From the NCBI GenBank assembly GCA_018399495.1, contig JAGYOG010000005.1, positions 33,959 through 97,958 of the forward strand: DNA of 64,000 nt, read 5' to 3'. This document shows positions 33,316-41,951 of the stretch, one piece after another. The DNA is from Sphaerochaeta sp. (GTDB taxonomy: Bacteria; Spirochaetota; Spirochaetia; Sphaerochaetales; Sphaerochaetaceae). The translations under genes were made by a program, and so were the position numbers. How positions within the stretch are numbered: the stretch's first letter is position 1; the number at the start of each line of letters is the position of its first letter. The notes below the pieces were generated by a model. It was not told the origin of the DNA. It was given only the letters and a program-made list of their open reading frames with translations, and did not search any database.

Positions 33316-34467
33316 ATGGAATTACAAAATCAGATCTCAAGTGCATTGTTGAAGAAACGAAAACGAGAGAAAACAGAAGATGTTCGTGGTCCGTATTATC
33401 GTGATACGACAGCCATCATCCACTCTTCACCGTTTCGTAGGCTTAAGCATAAGACCCAAGTGTTTTTCGCCCCCAGCAATGATCATATCTGCACGAGAAT
33501 GGAACACTGTTTGCACGTATCTTCCATAGCTTCAACCATTTGCAAGGGCCTTGGCTTGGATAGTGAAATTGCCTGGGCAATTGGTATGGGGCATGACCTG
33601 GGGCATACCCCATTTGGTCACACTGGGGAGAAAATTCTCTCCGCAAAAATGCAAAAAGCAGGATTTTCAGCATTTGAACACGAGGTGAATAGTCTCCGTG
33701 TTGTTGACTTTCTTACTTCCCACGGAAAAGGACTGAATCTTACCTATGCAGTAAGGGATGGCATTGTCTGTCACAACGGTGAGCAGTTGGTGCATTCCAT
33801 CAAACCGACCTTCACCGTAAGAGATTTGGAGAAGATCACCAGTAGAAAAGGTTTGGTTCCTGCTACATATGAGGGAGTGGTTGTGCGTTTCAGCGATACC
33901 ATCGCCTACCTTGGCAGGGATTTCGAAGATGCCTGTAGGCTGGGAATCATAAATCAAGAACAGCTCCCACAGCAGGTAGCCCGTATCCTTGGGAGAAGAA
34001 ATGCCGATATCATCGACACCCTGGTCAGTGATGTCATTGACCACTCCAACGAATCGGTGGGAATCAGTTTCAGTGATGGAATATTCCCAGCAGTGCAGGA
34101 GATGATCAAATTCAATTATCAGTCCATCTACAAAAGCCCTATGCTTGAAGGGTACGAGCGGTATTTTACCCGTTTGTTTACCCTCATCCTTGATTACTTG
34201 AATTTTTTGCTGGAAACATACGGTTTTCGAGAGGAATTGTACGTGCAGGAAAAAAACATGCTTGCCATGGGTTTCTACCATCACTTGATGGACATGCATG
34301 AAGCATATGAGCAAAGGGATGGGAATATCGGACGGCTCATCTATGACTATGTGGCTGGTATGAGTGACAATTTCTGCCTTGATTGTGCCAATGAGATTCT
34401 CAAACCCGAGCATCTCAATGACAGTATAGAACACTCCCTAACCGGGAAATGGTTTGATGCACGCTAG
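33316..34467 (+). CDS. dgt: dGTP triphosphohydrolase-like HD enzyme
   Basis: Removes triphosphate from dNTPs, controlling the nucleotide pool. The 383-residue protein begins with the family motif around RGPYYRDTTAIIHSSPFRRLKHKTQVF and has the HD-domain metal ligands in RMEHCLHVSSIA and GHDLGHTPFGHTGE. It faces nrdR, the repressor of ribonucleotide reductase genes, with a 4-base convergent overlap. Confidence 0.92.
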   Translation: MELQNQISSALLKKRKREKTEDVRGPYYRDTTAIIHSSPFRRLKHKTQVFFAPSNDHICTRMEHCLHVSSIASTICKGLGLDSEIAWAIGMGHDLGHTPFGHTGEKILSAKMQKAGFSAFEHEVNSLRVVDFLTSHGKGLNLTYAVRDGIVCHNGEQLVHSIKPTFTVRDLEKITSRKGLVPATYEGVVVRFSDTIAYLGRDFEDACRLGIINQEQLPQQVARILGRRNADIIDTLVSDVIDHSNESVGISFSDGIFPAVQEMIKFNYQSIYKSPMLEGYERYFTRLFTLILDYLNFLLETYGFREELYVQEKNMLAMGFYHHLMDMHEAYEQRDGNIGRLIYDYVAGMSDNFCLDCANEILKPEHLNDSIEHSLTGKWFDAR

Positions 34468-34928
34468 GCAAGTTCCTTGCCCAATTTTTGGATTTCTGCA
34501 ATGAACTGTCCCAGGTCATTAAAAGCCTTGTAGACAGCGGCAAAACGTACATAGGCAACCAAGTCAACTTCTTTGAGTTGTTTAAGTGTCTCATCTCCAA
34601 TATCACTGGAAGCTATCTCTCGTTTGCTCCCAACATTGAGCATGATGGCATCCTCAATGCTCTGTAACAACACGTCAATATCATTCTCACCGATATTCAG
34701 TTTTTCGGTACAGGAACGGACCCCTCGGCCAATCTTATTTAAATCAAACGGCTCTCTTCTGCCATCGCGCTTAATAACCATTAATGGCTTGTCTTCTATC
34801 CGTTCATAACTGGTAAATCGGTAACCGCAAACATTACACTCCCGTCTTCGTCTGATTGACGAACCACTGGAGTTCTGTCTGGATTCGAGAACCTTGTCAT
34901 CCATTGCTGAGCAGTGTGGGCATCGCAT
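34464..34928 (-). CDS. nrdR: ribonucleotide reductase repressor NrdR
   Basis: A 154-residue repressor of nrd genes: N-terminal zinc ribbon MRCPHC ... RRRRECNVCGYRFTSYE, then an ATP-cone domain (VIKRDGRREPFDLNKIGRGVRSCTEKLNI) that senses ATP/dATP. The chosen ATG directly starts the ribbon and has an AGGA site. A good promoter lies 23-51 bases upstream. Confidence 0.96.
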   Translation of the reverse strand: MRCPHCSAMDDKVLESRQNSSGSSIRRRRECNVCGYRFTSYERIEDKPLMVIKRDGRREPFDLNKIGRGVRSCTEKLNIGENDIDVLLQSIEDAIMLNVGSKREIASSDIGDETLKQLKEVDLVAYVRFAAVYKAFNDLGQFIAEIQKLGKELA

Positions 34929-34950
34929 CAGTGTATTCCTTTCTATATGT

Positions 34951-34979
34951 AGTATACCAGTAATATGGCATAATTTCAA
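34951..34979 (-). promoter_or_regulatory. nrdR promoter
   Basis: On the minus strand TTGAAA (34974-34979) and TATACT (34951-34956) with 17-base spacing, about 23 bases before the nrdR ATG. Confidence 0.65.
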
Positions 34980-34983
34980 TGAA

Positions 34984-35042
34984 ATAGTGTTTTATAATGA
35001 AGCAACTTCAAATAATAATATTAAAACAACACTATATGTAGA
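34984..35042. promoter_or_regulatory. possible pair of NrdR boxes
   Basis: Two sequences resembling the NrdR box (ACACTATAT-type) lie upstream of the nrdR promoter: one around 34984-34999, read on the minus strand as AAACACTAT, and one at 35026-35041 read as ACAACACTATATGTAG. They may allow autoregulation or control of the divergent gene. Resemblance only. Confidence 0.3.
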
Positions 35043-35105
35043 TTTTGTTTGATAAGCGGGGAAAATCAATTATGTACAAAAATCTACTATTACATACGCA
35101 ATTTG

Positions 35106-35134
35106 TTGCAATTAAAACGATTCTGTGATAATAA
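35106..35134 (+). promoter_or_regulatory. promoter of the ACT-domain gene
   Basis: TTGCAA (35106-35111) and TAATAA (35129-35134), 17-base spacing, 20 bases before the start codon in a very AT-rich stretch. Confidence 0.55.
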
Positions 35135-35153
35135 TAACATATTGGAGGGCAGT

Positions 35154-35813
35154 ATGGCAGATTCAGTGAGTAGCTGTGTAAAAAGAATTGTGGATAAGAG
35201 TCCATTCATCCATGAGATGTTAATCAATGGAATTCTCTCATTCAGTAACTATGCTTCCTCTATCCAAGATGATGTTCAGAAGGCCTATGGCAAAGAAGTC
35301 AAAGCCAGTGCCATTGTAATGGCACTCCGCCGCTATGGTGAAGAACTGAAGAAAGAGAGTGCAAAGACTGATCATGGAAACGTCGAATATGGAATTGTCA
35401 TGAAAACAAATATTTTCGATGTGAACCTGGTCAGGAAAGACGACTTTATCAGCAAGTTGGGGGTCCTTTATCGTAACATCTCTACCGAAAAAGGTGATTT
35501 TCTGAATATTACGCTTGGCAGTCATGAGGTTTCTCTAGCGGTAAGTGAGAAATATCGTTATCTGGTCGATGAGTTGACCGAAGGGGAGGAGATCCTAAAC
35601 CAGATGAACGATTTGGTTGCACTCTCTCTGGTGTTTACCGGAGATTTCCTGCAGACCCCTGGTATTGTCTATGAGGCAGTGCGCCATCTGGCTTGGGAGC
35701 AGATCAACGTCATTGAGATTGTCTCCACCATGAATGAGTTGACCTTTGTAATCAAGCGTGAGGACTCCATGAAAGCATTCGATGTGCTGCAAGGGTTCCT
35801 CCGTGCAAGCTAG
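35154..35813 (+). CDS. ACT-domain regulatory protein of unknown role
   Basis: A 219-residue soluble protein. The C-terminal 60 residues (TPGIVYEAVRHLAWEQINVIEIVSTMNELTFVI) resemble the ACT domain of aspartate kinases, which binds amino acids, and the N-terminal 75 residues are helical (INGILSFSNYASSIQDDV). No catalytic domain is present. Start fixed by TTGGAGGGC. The next gene, a P-loop NTPase, overlaps its end, so the two are likely made together. Confidence 0.65.
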   Translation: MADSVSSCVKRIVDKSPFIHEMLINGILSFSNYASSIQDDVQKAYGKEVKASAIVMALRRYGEELKKESAKTDHGNVEYGIVMKTNIFDVNLVRKDDFISKLGVLYRNISTEKGDFLNITLGSHEVSLAVSEKYRYLVDELTEGEEILNQMNDLVALSLVFTGDFLQTPGIVYEAVRHLAWEQINVIEIVSTMNELTFVIKREDSMKAFDVLQGFLRAS

Positions 35814-36291
35814 CCTAACACTTCACGTTGCTGAACGTGACCAAGGAAAGACTACTTCCTTGGTCCAATTGATTCAGCAATACGACATCGAGAATACGCC
35901 TCTGTGTGGGGTGCTTGCCCTTGCAAATCCCGAGAAAACCGTGTATAGACTCAAGGACCTCTTTTCACAAGAAGAACGTTTGGCACTCTCTGAGAAGCCA
36001 ATCGGGCAGGGAAATCGTATCGGTAGGTTCTATCTGGATGAGAATGCCTTCCTTTGGGCCAACGCTCAGATACTCCAGAGTCTGGAGTATTCACAGGTGG
36101 CCATCTTTGATGAGATCGGCAAGTTGGAAATTTCTGGAGAAGGACTTGCCATTTCGTTCCGGAAAGCCTTGGACACTCCAGGACTGCAGGTGTTCGCTGC
36201 AGTACGCATTCCGTTCATAGAAGAGGTACTGAATAGGTTTTCCATCCCCAAGGAAAGGGTGGAAATCAAGTATGTTGGGTATAAGGAATGA
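35803..36291 (+). CDS. P-loop NTPase, THEP1/DUF2478-like
   Basis: A 162-residue protein with a degenerate Walker A (VAERDQGKTTS, where the usual first glycine is missing) and a Walker B-like IFDEIGKLEISG, a layout shared with THEP1-type nucleoside triphosphatases. The GTG start 11 bases before the end of the ACT gene places the P-loop at the usual distance; an ATG at 35782 is the alternative. Function unknown; coupling with the ACT gene and with a queuosine-precursor transporter gives the only context. Confidence 0.65.
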   Translation: MQASLTLHVAERDQGKTTSLVQLIQQYDIENTPLCGVLALANPEKTVYRLKDLFSQEERLALSEKPIGQGNRIGRFYLDENAFLWANAQILQSLEYSQVAIFDEIGKLEISGEGLAISFRKALDTPGLQVFAAVRIPFIEEVLNRFSIPKERVEIKYVGYKE

Positions 36292-36297
36292 AACGCA

Positions 36298-36993
36298 ATG
36301 AATGAACTTTTCTGGATGGTAATGCTGGCTCTGAATTTCGTCATGATTCTTATCGCTTTCAGATTGTGGGGGAAATTGGGACTCTACATTTGGATACCCA
36401 TCAGTGTAATCGTGGCAAACATCCAGGTAACAAAGAATGTAATGCTCTTCGGCCTTGATGCAACCTTGGGTAATATCGTGTATGCCACTGGGTTCCTGGC
36501 TACTGACATTCTCAGTGAGCTCTATGGGAAGAGGGAGTCAGCCAAAGCGGTTGCTATCGGATTCTTCAGTTTACTTTCGATGACGATCATCATGCAGGTA
36601 GCATTGTTGTTTGAGCCGGCTGCATCGGATATTGCCCACACATCACTCTCTTTAGTCTTTGGCCTTATGCCCCGCATCGCCTTCGGCTCCCTGGTAGCCT
36701 ATGTGGTGAGCAATCTCCACGATATCTGGGCTTTCGACTATTGGAAGCGCAAACACCCAGGAAATCGTACACTCTGGTTGAGAAACAACCTAAGCACCAT
36801 CGTAAGTCAACTCATTGATACCTTGGTATTTACGTTCATAGCGTTCTGGGGTGTCTACCCAACAGAGGTACTGACCGGGATTGTCATCAGTACCTATCTG
36901 TTGAAATGGATTGTGTCTGTACTGGATACCCCGTTCATGTACCTTGCTCGATTTTGGTACGATAAGGATAAGATTCCCTCCCCTAGCATTTAG
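36298..36993 (+). CDS. yhhQ: queuosine precursor transporter, YhhQ/VUT family
   Basis: A 231-residue membrane protein with six hydrophobic segments. The stretch NVMLFGLDATLGNIVYATGFLATDILSELYGK is the family hallmark. These proteins import queuine or preQ precursors for the modified tRNA base queuosine. It lies 6 bases after the NTPase gene; its 3' end overlaps the convergent phosphatase gene by 11 bases. Confidence 0.88.
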   Translation: MNELFWMVMLALNFVMILIAFRLWGKLGLYIWIPISVIVANIQVTKNVMLFGLDATLGNIVYATGFLATDILSELYGKRESAKAVAIGFFSLLSMTIIMQVALLFEPAASDIAHTSLSLVFGLMPRIAFGSLVAYVVSNLHDIWAFDYWKRKHPGNRTLWLRNNLSTIVSQLIDTLVFTFIAFWGVYPTEVLTGIVISTYLLKWIVSVLDTPFMYLARFWYDKDKIPSPSI

Positions 36994-37792
36994 GGGGGAG
37001 CACTACCTTAAGTGCATCGATGCATTTCCTTGTTCCCACGTAGAGGGAAGGAGAGAATGGTTTGCGGTGCAAAAGGAAATCATCATTATAGACGAATGGC
37101 TTTCCATCCACGTACTCCACCAGCATTCCTGCAGAGAGCAAGACTGCGTGGGAGGCTGCTACATCCCAGACATAACAGCTTTGGTTGACACATCCTTGGA
37201 TGTGCTCATAGATTACAGGGCTGAGCATATGGATGATGGAGGAACCGAAGATCCTGATCTTCCCTTCGTACCGGGAAAAATCCATCAATCGCTGCCCGCT
37301 TGACCCCATCGTGATTTGATGGGGAAAGTCCTTGTCCCCTTCAATAATCAATGGTTGTCCATTTATCAGTATCTTCATACCAGGATCAAGTCGTACAAAT
37401 AGGTCATCCTCACCAATTCCCCAGCGGGGAGCACTGATCATGGCACCGACGGGTACCCTGTCTTTATTAAGAATGCCCAAAGCCACCGCCCAGGAAGGAA
37501 GCCCCTGGGAGTAGACATCTGTGCCATCGATTGGATCGAGTACAAAGGTGAATGGAGCTGTCTCGCTGAATGGTGTGAGCGTCTCCTCACTGATAATGTT
37601 AGACGAGGGGAAGAGTTCATTGATAACGGAGATGATCCGCTTCGAAATTGCGAGATCCGTTTCCGTAATCACTGATCCATCCTTCTTGTAGGATCGTTGA
37701 ATATGTTGCTGCTGTTCTTTGGCATAATGCCCTGCTTCCTGTACGGCAAGAGCGAGCGCATCCAGTGCTTTCTTTTTAAGTGTGCTTTCCAT
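36983..37792 (-). CDS. inositol monophosphatase / CysQ-family phosphatase
   Basis: A 269-residue metal-dependent phosphatase. It has the metal-binding DPIDGTDVYSQGLPSW motif, an upstream SEETL glutamate and the C-terminal VWDVAASHAVL motif. Substrates of the family include inositol phosphate, fructose bisphosphate and 3'-phosphoadenosine 5'-phosphate; the sequence does not decide. It is divergent from mfd, with only about 35 bases between the start codons. Confidence 0.85.
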   Translation of the reverse strand: MESTLKKKALDALALAVQEAGHYAKEQQQHIQRSYKKDGSVITETDLAISKRIISVINELFPSSNIISEETLTPFSETAPFTFVLDPIDGTDVYSQGLPSWAVALGILNKDRVPVGAMISAPRWGIGEDDLFVRLDPGMKILINGQPLIIEGDKDFPHQITMGSSGQRLMDFSRYEGKIRIFGSSIIHMLSPVIYEHIQGCVNQSCYVWDVAASHAVLLSAGMLVEYVDGKPFVYNDDFLLHRKPFSPSLYVGTRKCIDALKVVLPPKC

Positions 37793-37826
37793 TATCTTGC
37801 ATAACCTTCTTGCTCATGATAGGGTA

Positions 37827-40800
37827 ATGGCGCTTATGCAAACACCTATTTCAACCCTTGTCCAATCGTATATCAAAAGCAGTCCTGCATACAAGGCGTA
37901 TGGTGCGACGACCCGACATCTGCACCTGGAGGGATTGGAAGGGTATCCACTTGCCCAGTTCCTTCGTATGATTTCGCGCAAGCATACAGGTCGTATATGG
38001 GTCATATGCCCGACTGAGGAGAGCGCGAAGGATTTACTCAAGGATAGTGGTGTCTCCCAAAATCAGGATACACCCTACACAAATGAACTTAAGACGATAT
38101 ACCTTCCCAGCAATGGGAGAAAGCTGTATACCCCGTTCAGTGGGGACAATGTTGAGTATGACCAGCTCAATCGGTTAACCTCCATCACCGAAATGCGTCA
38201 TGGGATGATCGTAACCCACCTGAGAGCCTTCGTGGGCCCGCTGGTCAGTCCTGAGACTCTCTCAGCCTCATCCCTCTCAGTGAGGGTAGGGGGAGCGTTT
38301 GACAGCACAAACATTGCAGAACAGCTCTCGAGAGCAGGATACATTCATACCGTTTCCACCAATGCAATGGGGGAATTCAGTCTGAGGGGGGAGGTCATGG
38401 ATATTTTCCCCTATGAGAGTGAACATCCTTTCAGAATTTATGCAGATTGGGATCAGGTGGGTAAGATCAGCAGCTTTGATTCCATCACACAGGAGACACG
38501 TTCCAAGGTTGACCACTTCAGCCTCTCCTTGGTTGATGCCACTGACAAACTTGTCACCTCCTCGATCAAGGGATACCTTGATGATGCTGATCTGTTCTGT
38601 TTTATCGGGGACAAGCGGCTTGCCACCAGCTTTCATAGTTTGCAGCTGGAAGCGAAGTCACTCTACCGGCAAGCATTCCTGAAAGACAGGGATGCACTCA
38701 AGCCGGATGTGTTGTTGCTCGATTTTCTCTTCTTCCAGACCACCTGCCGGTATTCAATCACCGTGATGGATCTTGCTGGGCAGACCTCTGATGCCTTCAA
38801 GTTCGATATTGAGGGTCCCCGTTCCTATTTTGGGAATTTCTCGATGCTCAAGGATGACCTCAAGAGCTTTGAGAAACAGGGATGGAAGGTGACCATCTTT
38901 GCCGAGAATCAGTTGCAGCTGCAACGACTGAGCCAGATGCTCAGTGCTTTTTCGTTCCTCTCCTATGAGAAGATGGAACTCTCTGGGGGATTCTCCCTTC
39001 CAGGTTCCAAAATTATTGCAATCTGTGAACACGAGATATTTGGACGAAGAAGGCAGGTGGTAAAGACCCTGCAGCATACCCAGTCGACCCCTCTGGACTC
39101 ATTTGTTGACCTGAATGAGGGCGATTACGTGGTACACGTAAACTATGGGGTTGGAAAGTTCGTAAAGATTGACCGAGTTTCAAGTTTTGACCGCGAACGT
39201 GACTTCATCAAGATTGCATATGCCGACACTGAGATGCTCTATGTTCCCATCGAACAGGCCAACTTGGTACAGCGCTATATCGGAAGCGACGGTGGAACCC
39301 CAAAGCTTGATAAGCTTGGTGGTATAAGCTGGGAGAACAAGAAAGCGAAGGCCCGCAAGAAGGCCGAGGATCTGGCGAAGCATTTGATTACACTCTATGC
39401 AAAACGCCAGAACAGTCCTGGGTTCGCCTTTCCCAAGGATACCGATTGGCAGTTGCAGTTTGAGGCGTCCTTCCCCTTCGATGAGACAGCTGACCAGCTG
39501 TCCTGCATCGAGGATATCAAGGATGATATGGAAAAGCCGATGGTCATGGACCGCCTGGTCTGTGGTGACGTTGGCTACGGAAAGACTGAAATAGCCTTCC
39601 GTGCCGCGTTCAAGGCGATCATGGGAGGAAAGCAGGTTGCTTTTCTGGCTCCTACCACAATCCTTGCCGAGCAACATTACCAGAACTTTGTCAGTAGATT
39701 GGGGAGTTTTCCCGTCCGCTGTGCCCAACTTTCCAGGATTGTACCCAAGAAAGATCAGAAAAAGACCTTGCTGAGTGTTGCAGAGGGAAAGATTGATGTG
39801 CTCTTCGGGACCCATCGAATTCTTCAGAAGGATATCATGTATCGGGATCTGGGGCTCCTGATCGTTGATGAGGAACAGCGTTTCGGTGTCAAGGACAAGG
39901 AGCGCATCAAGGTACTGAGGAACAGTATCGATTCGCTCTCCCTCAGTGCAACGCCCATTCCGAGGACCCTGTATATGTCCCTCCTGAAGATCAGGGACAT
40001 GTCACTGCTTGCCACTCCTCCGATCGCTCGCCGCCCCATCGAGACACACATCGGCGAGTACGACCAGGATGTCATCGTGAGGGCGATCAGGGAGGAAGTG
40101 GATCGGGGTGGACAGGTTTTCTTCCTGCACAATCGTATTGAGAGCCTTGATGAGGTTGTCCAGCAGTTGACGAATTTATTGCCGGATCTGATCATCGAGA
40201 GTGCCCATGGGCAGATGGAAAGCCGAAAACTGGAAGATACCATGAGGCGCTTTGTCCATGAGGGAATCCAGGTATTGGTCTCAACCACCATTATTGAGAA
40301 CGGTATCGATATCCCCAACGTGAATACCATGATCATCGACCGTGCAGACCGGTATGGCCTCAGTCAACTCTACCAGCTCAGGGGGAGGGTGGGACGCAAT
40401 GACCGTCAGGCCTATGCCTACCTCTTCTATCCCCAAGGCAGTGCTCTCAGTGAGATTGCAGTCAAACGACTCAAGATCATCAGTGAACATACTGAACTCG
40501 GTTCCGGGTTCAAGGTAGCCATGAAGGATATGGAGATACGGGGAACCGGGAATCTCTTGGGACGTGAGCAGAGTGGTCAGCTCTCCTCGGTTGGTCTTGA
40601 TATGTATATCAGAATTCTTGATGAGGCGATCCGGGACCTGAGGAAGGAAGGGTTGAAAGAAGAGGAGAAGGAAGTATTCCTCGAACTCGATTATACCGGT
40701 TTTATTCCCGATACCTATATCAAGGCCCCTTCGGTGAAGTTCGATATCTATCGAAAGATTGCCTCCATAAATAATGAGGAACAGTTGCACTCCTTGAGCA

Positions 40801-41108
40801 GTGAACTCAGTGATAGGTTCGGTCCACCTCCCGAGGAGGTCGCTAATCTTTTGTATATTGCTCAAATCAAGATCCTTTGCCGAAAATTGTCCATCATCCA
40901 TTTGATAGACCGCAAGGGAGTCGTTGCCATTGAGTTCGGCAAAGTCGCAGATCTGAATGTGAACAAGGTGATGAATCTCATTGCCTTGAGTAATAAACGT
41001 GTGTGGTTGGACATGCGAAAGATGAACATCATGTATATGAAGACTGATGCAGTTTCCCTCAAGGATAAGGCCGTGTTCCTGATGGAGAAGTTGCAGAGGT
41101 TGTTGTAG
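37827..41108 (+). CDS. mfd: transcription-repair coupling factor Mfd
   Basis: A 1093-residue translocase that removes RNA polymerase stalled at DNA damage and recruits UvrA. Order seen: UvrB-like N-terminal part (about 1-350), polymerase-interacting domain beginning about residue 428 (LNEGDYVVHVNYGVGKF), then the RecG-like motor with GDVGYGKTEIAFRAA (Walker A), DEEQRFG (DEEQ box), SATPIPRTL, and the regulatory C-terminal domain. ATG at 37827 is likely; an ATG at 37836 is possible. trmB follows closely. Confidence 0.96.
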   Translation: MALMQTPISTLVQSYIKSSPAYKAYGATTRHLHLEGLEGYPLAQFLRMISRKHTGRIWVICPTEESAKDLLKDSGVSQNQDTPYTNELKTIYLPSNGRKLYTPFSGDNVEYDQLNRLTSITEMRHGMIVTHLRAFVGPLVSPETLSASSLSVRVGGAFDSTNIAEQLSRAGYIHTVSTNAMGEFSLRGEVMDIFPYESEHPFRIYADWDQVGKISSFDSITQETRSKVDHFSLSLVDATDKLVTSSIKGYLDDADLFCFIGDKRLATSFHSLQLEAKSLYRQAFLKDRDALKPDVLLLDFLFFQTTCRYSITVMDLAGQTSDAFKFDIEGPRSYFGNFSMLKDDLKSFEKQGWKVTIFAENQLQLQRLSQMLSAFSFLSYEKMELSGGFSLPGSKIIAICEHEIFGRRRQVVKTLQHTQSTPLDSFVDLNEGDYVVHVNYGVGKFVKIDRVSSFDRERDFIKIAYADTEMLYVPIEQANLVQRYIGSDGGTPKLDKLGGISWENKKAKARKKAEDLAKHLITLYAKRQNSPGFAFPKDTDWQLQFEASFPFDETADQLSCIEDIKDDMEKPMVMDRLVCGDVGYGKTEIAFRAAFKAIMGGKQVAFLAPTTILAEQHYQNFVSRLGSFPVRCAQLSRIVPKKDQKKTLLSVAEGKIDVLFGTHRILQKDIMYRDLGLLIVDEEQRFGVKDKERIKVLRNSIDSLSLSATPIPRTLYMSLLKIRDMSLLATPPIARRPIETHIGEYDQDVIVRAIREEVDRGGQVFFLHNRIESLDEVVQQLTNLLPDLIIESAHGQMESRKLEDTMRRFVHEGIQVLVSTTIIENGIDIPNVNTMIIDRADRYGLSQLYQLRGRVGRNDRQAYAYLFYPQGSALSEIAVKRLKIISEHTELGSGFKVAMKDMEIRGTGNLLGREQSGQLSSVGLDMYIRILDEAIRDLRKEGLKEEEKEVFLELDYTGFIPDTYIKAPSVKFDIYRKIASINNEEQLHSLSSELSDRFGPPPEEVANLLYIAQIKILCRKLSIIHLIDRKGVVAIEFGKVADLNVNKVMNLIALSNKRVWLDMRKMNIMYMKTDAVSLKDKAVFLMEKLQRLL

Positions 41109-41116
41109 GAGTTTGC

Positions 41117-41854
41117 ATGCAGGTTACGCAAGATACAATCTTCCAAGATATTCCGGAATTGCAATGGGTTGAAAGTAGAAGTGAAGGCGCCAGGAGGCCG
41201 ATCAAGAGCTATGTGCTCAGAGGGTCCTATCTGAAGACGTTTCAGGTGGAAGCGGTAAAACGTTATTATGCCACCTATGGAATTCCTTTTCGTCAGAAAT
41301 TGCTGGATTACTCCCAGGTGTATGGGAACGAGAATCCCTTGGTTATTGAGATTGGCTTTGGTATGGGGACAGCAACTTCCCGTATTGCCAAGGAGCGCAA
41401 CCAGTTCAACTATCTGGGTCTGGAGGTGTTTCTCTCCGGATTCACCAAGCTTCTGGATGTAGTGGGGCGGGAAGAGCTTGATAACGTACGTCTGATGCGT
41501 TTTGATGCTGTGGAGGTGCTTCGCACCATGATTCCCGACAACAGCATTGCTGGATTCCACATATTCTTCCCTGATCCATGGCCGAAAAAACGTCAACAGA
41601 AACGGCGGCTCATCCAACAACCCTTTGCTTCCTTGCTCGCAAGCAAATTGGTAAAGGGTGGGTATATCTACTGTGTTACTGACTGGGAAGAGTATGCTCA
41701 TCAGATGCTTGAGGTGTTCGGTGGGACTCCCTCACTGGTAAACCCCCATGGTGGGTTTGCCCCTCCCATCCCTTGGCGTGATACCACCCGCTTCGAGGAG
41801 AAGGGGATTGCAAAGGCCCATCCGATCAATGAGGTTTGGGTGGAAAAACGTTGA
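41117..41854 (+). CDS. trmB: tRNA (guanine-N7-)-methyltransferase
   Basis: Methylates G46 of tRNAs. The 245-residue SAM enzyme has VIEIGFGMGTATSRIA (SAM loop), the NYLGLEVF motif and FFPDPWPKKRQQKRRL, diagnostic of TrmB. Starts 8 bases after mfd with a TAGGAG site. Confidence 0.94.
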   Translation: MQVTQDTIFQDIPELQWVESRSEGARRPIKSYVLRGSYLKTFQVEAVKRYYATYGIPFRQKLLDYSQVYGNENPLVIEIGFGMGTATSRIAKERNQFNYLGLEVFLSGFTKLLDVVGREELDNVRLMRFDAVEVLRTMIPDNSIAGFHIFFPDPWPKKRQQKRRLIQQPFASLLASKLVKGGYIYCVTDWEEYAHQMLEVFGGTPSLVNPHGGFAPPIPWRDTTRFEEKGIAKAHPINEVWVEKR

Positions 41855-41860
41855 GATGAG

Positions 41861-41892
41861 GGAAGGGAGCCTGCCGCCGCATGCTCCCTTCC
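41861..41892. terminator. hairpin between convergent trmB and the EF-G-like gene
   Basis: GGAAGGGAGC and GCTCCCTTCC arms flank a 12-base loop. There is no T-run on either side, so it may stabilise or stop transcripts only weakly. Confidence 0.5.
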
Positions 41893-41951
41893 AAGGTTCC
41901 ACAAATTCACTCTCAAGCAATCAGAAAAGCAATAATCTGATTGTCCACCAC

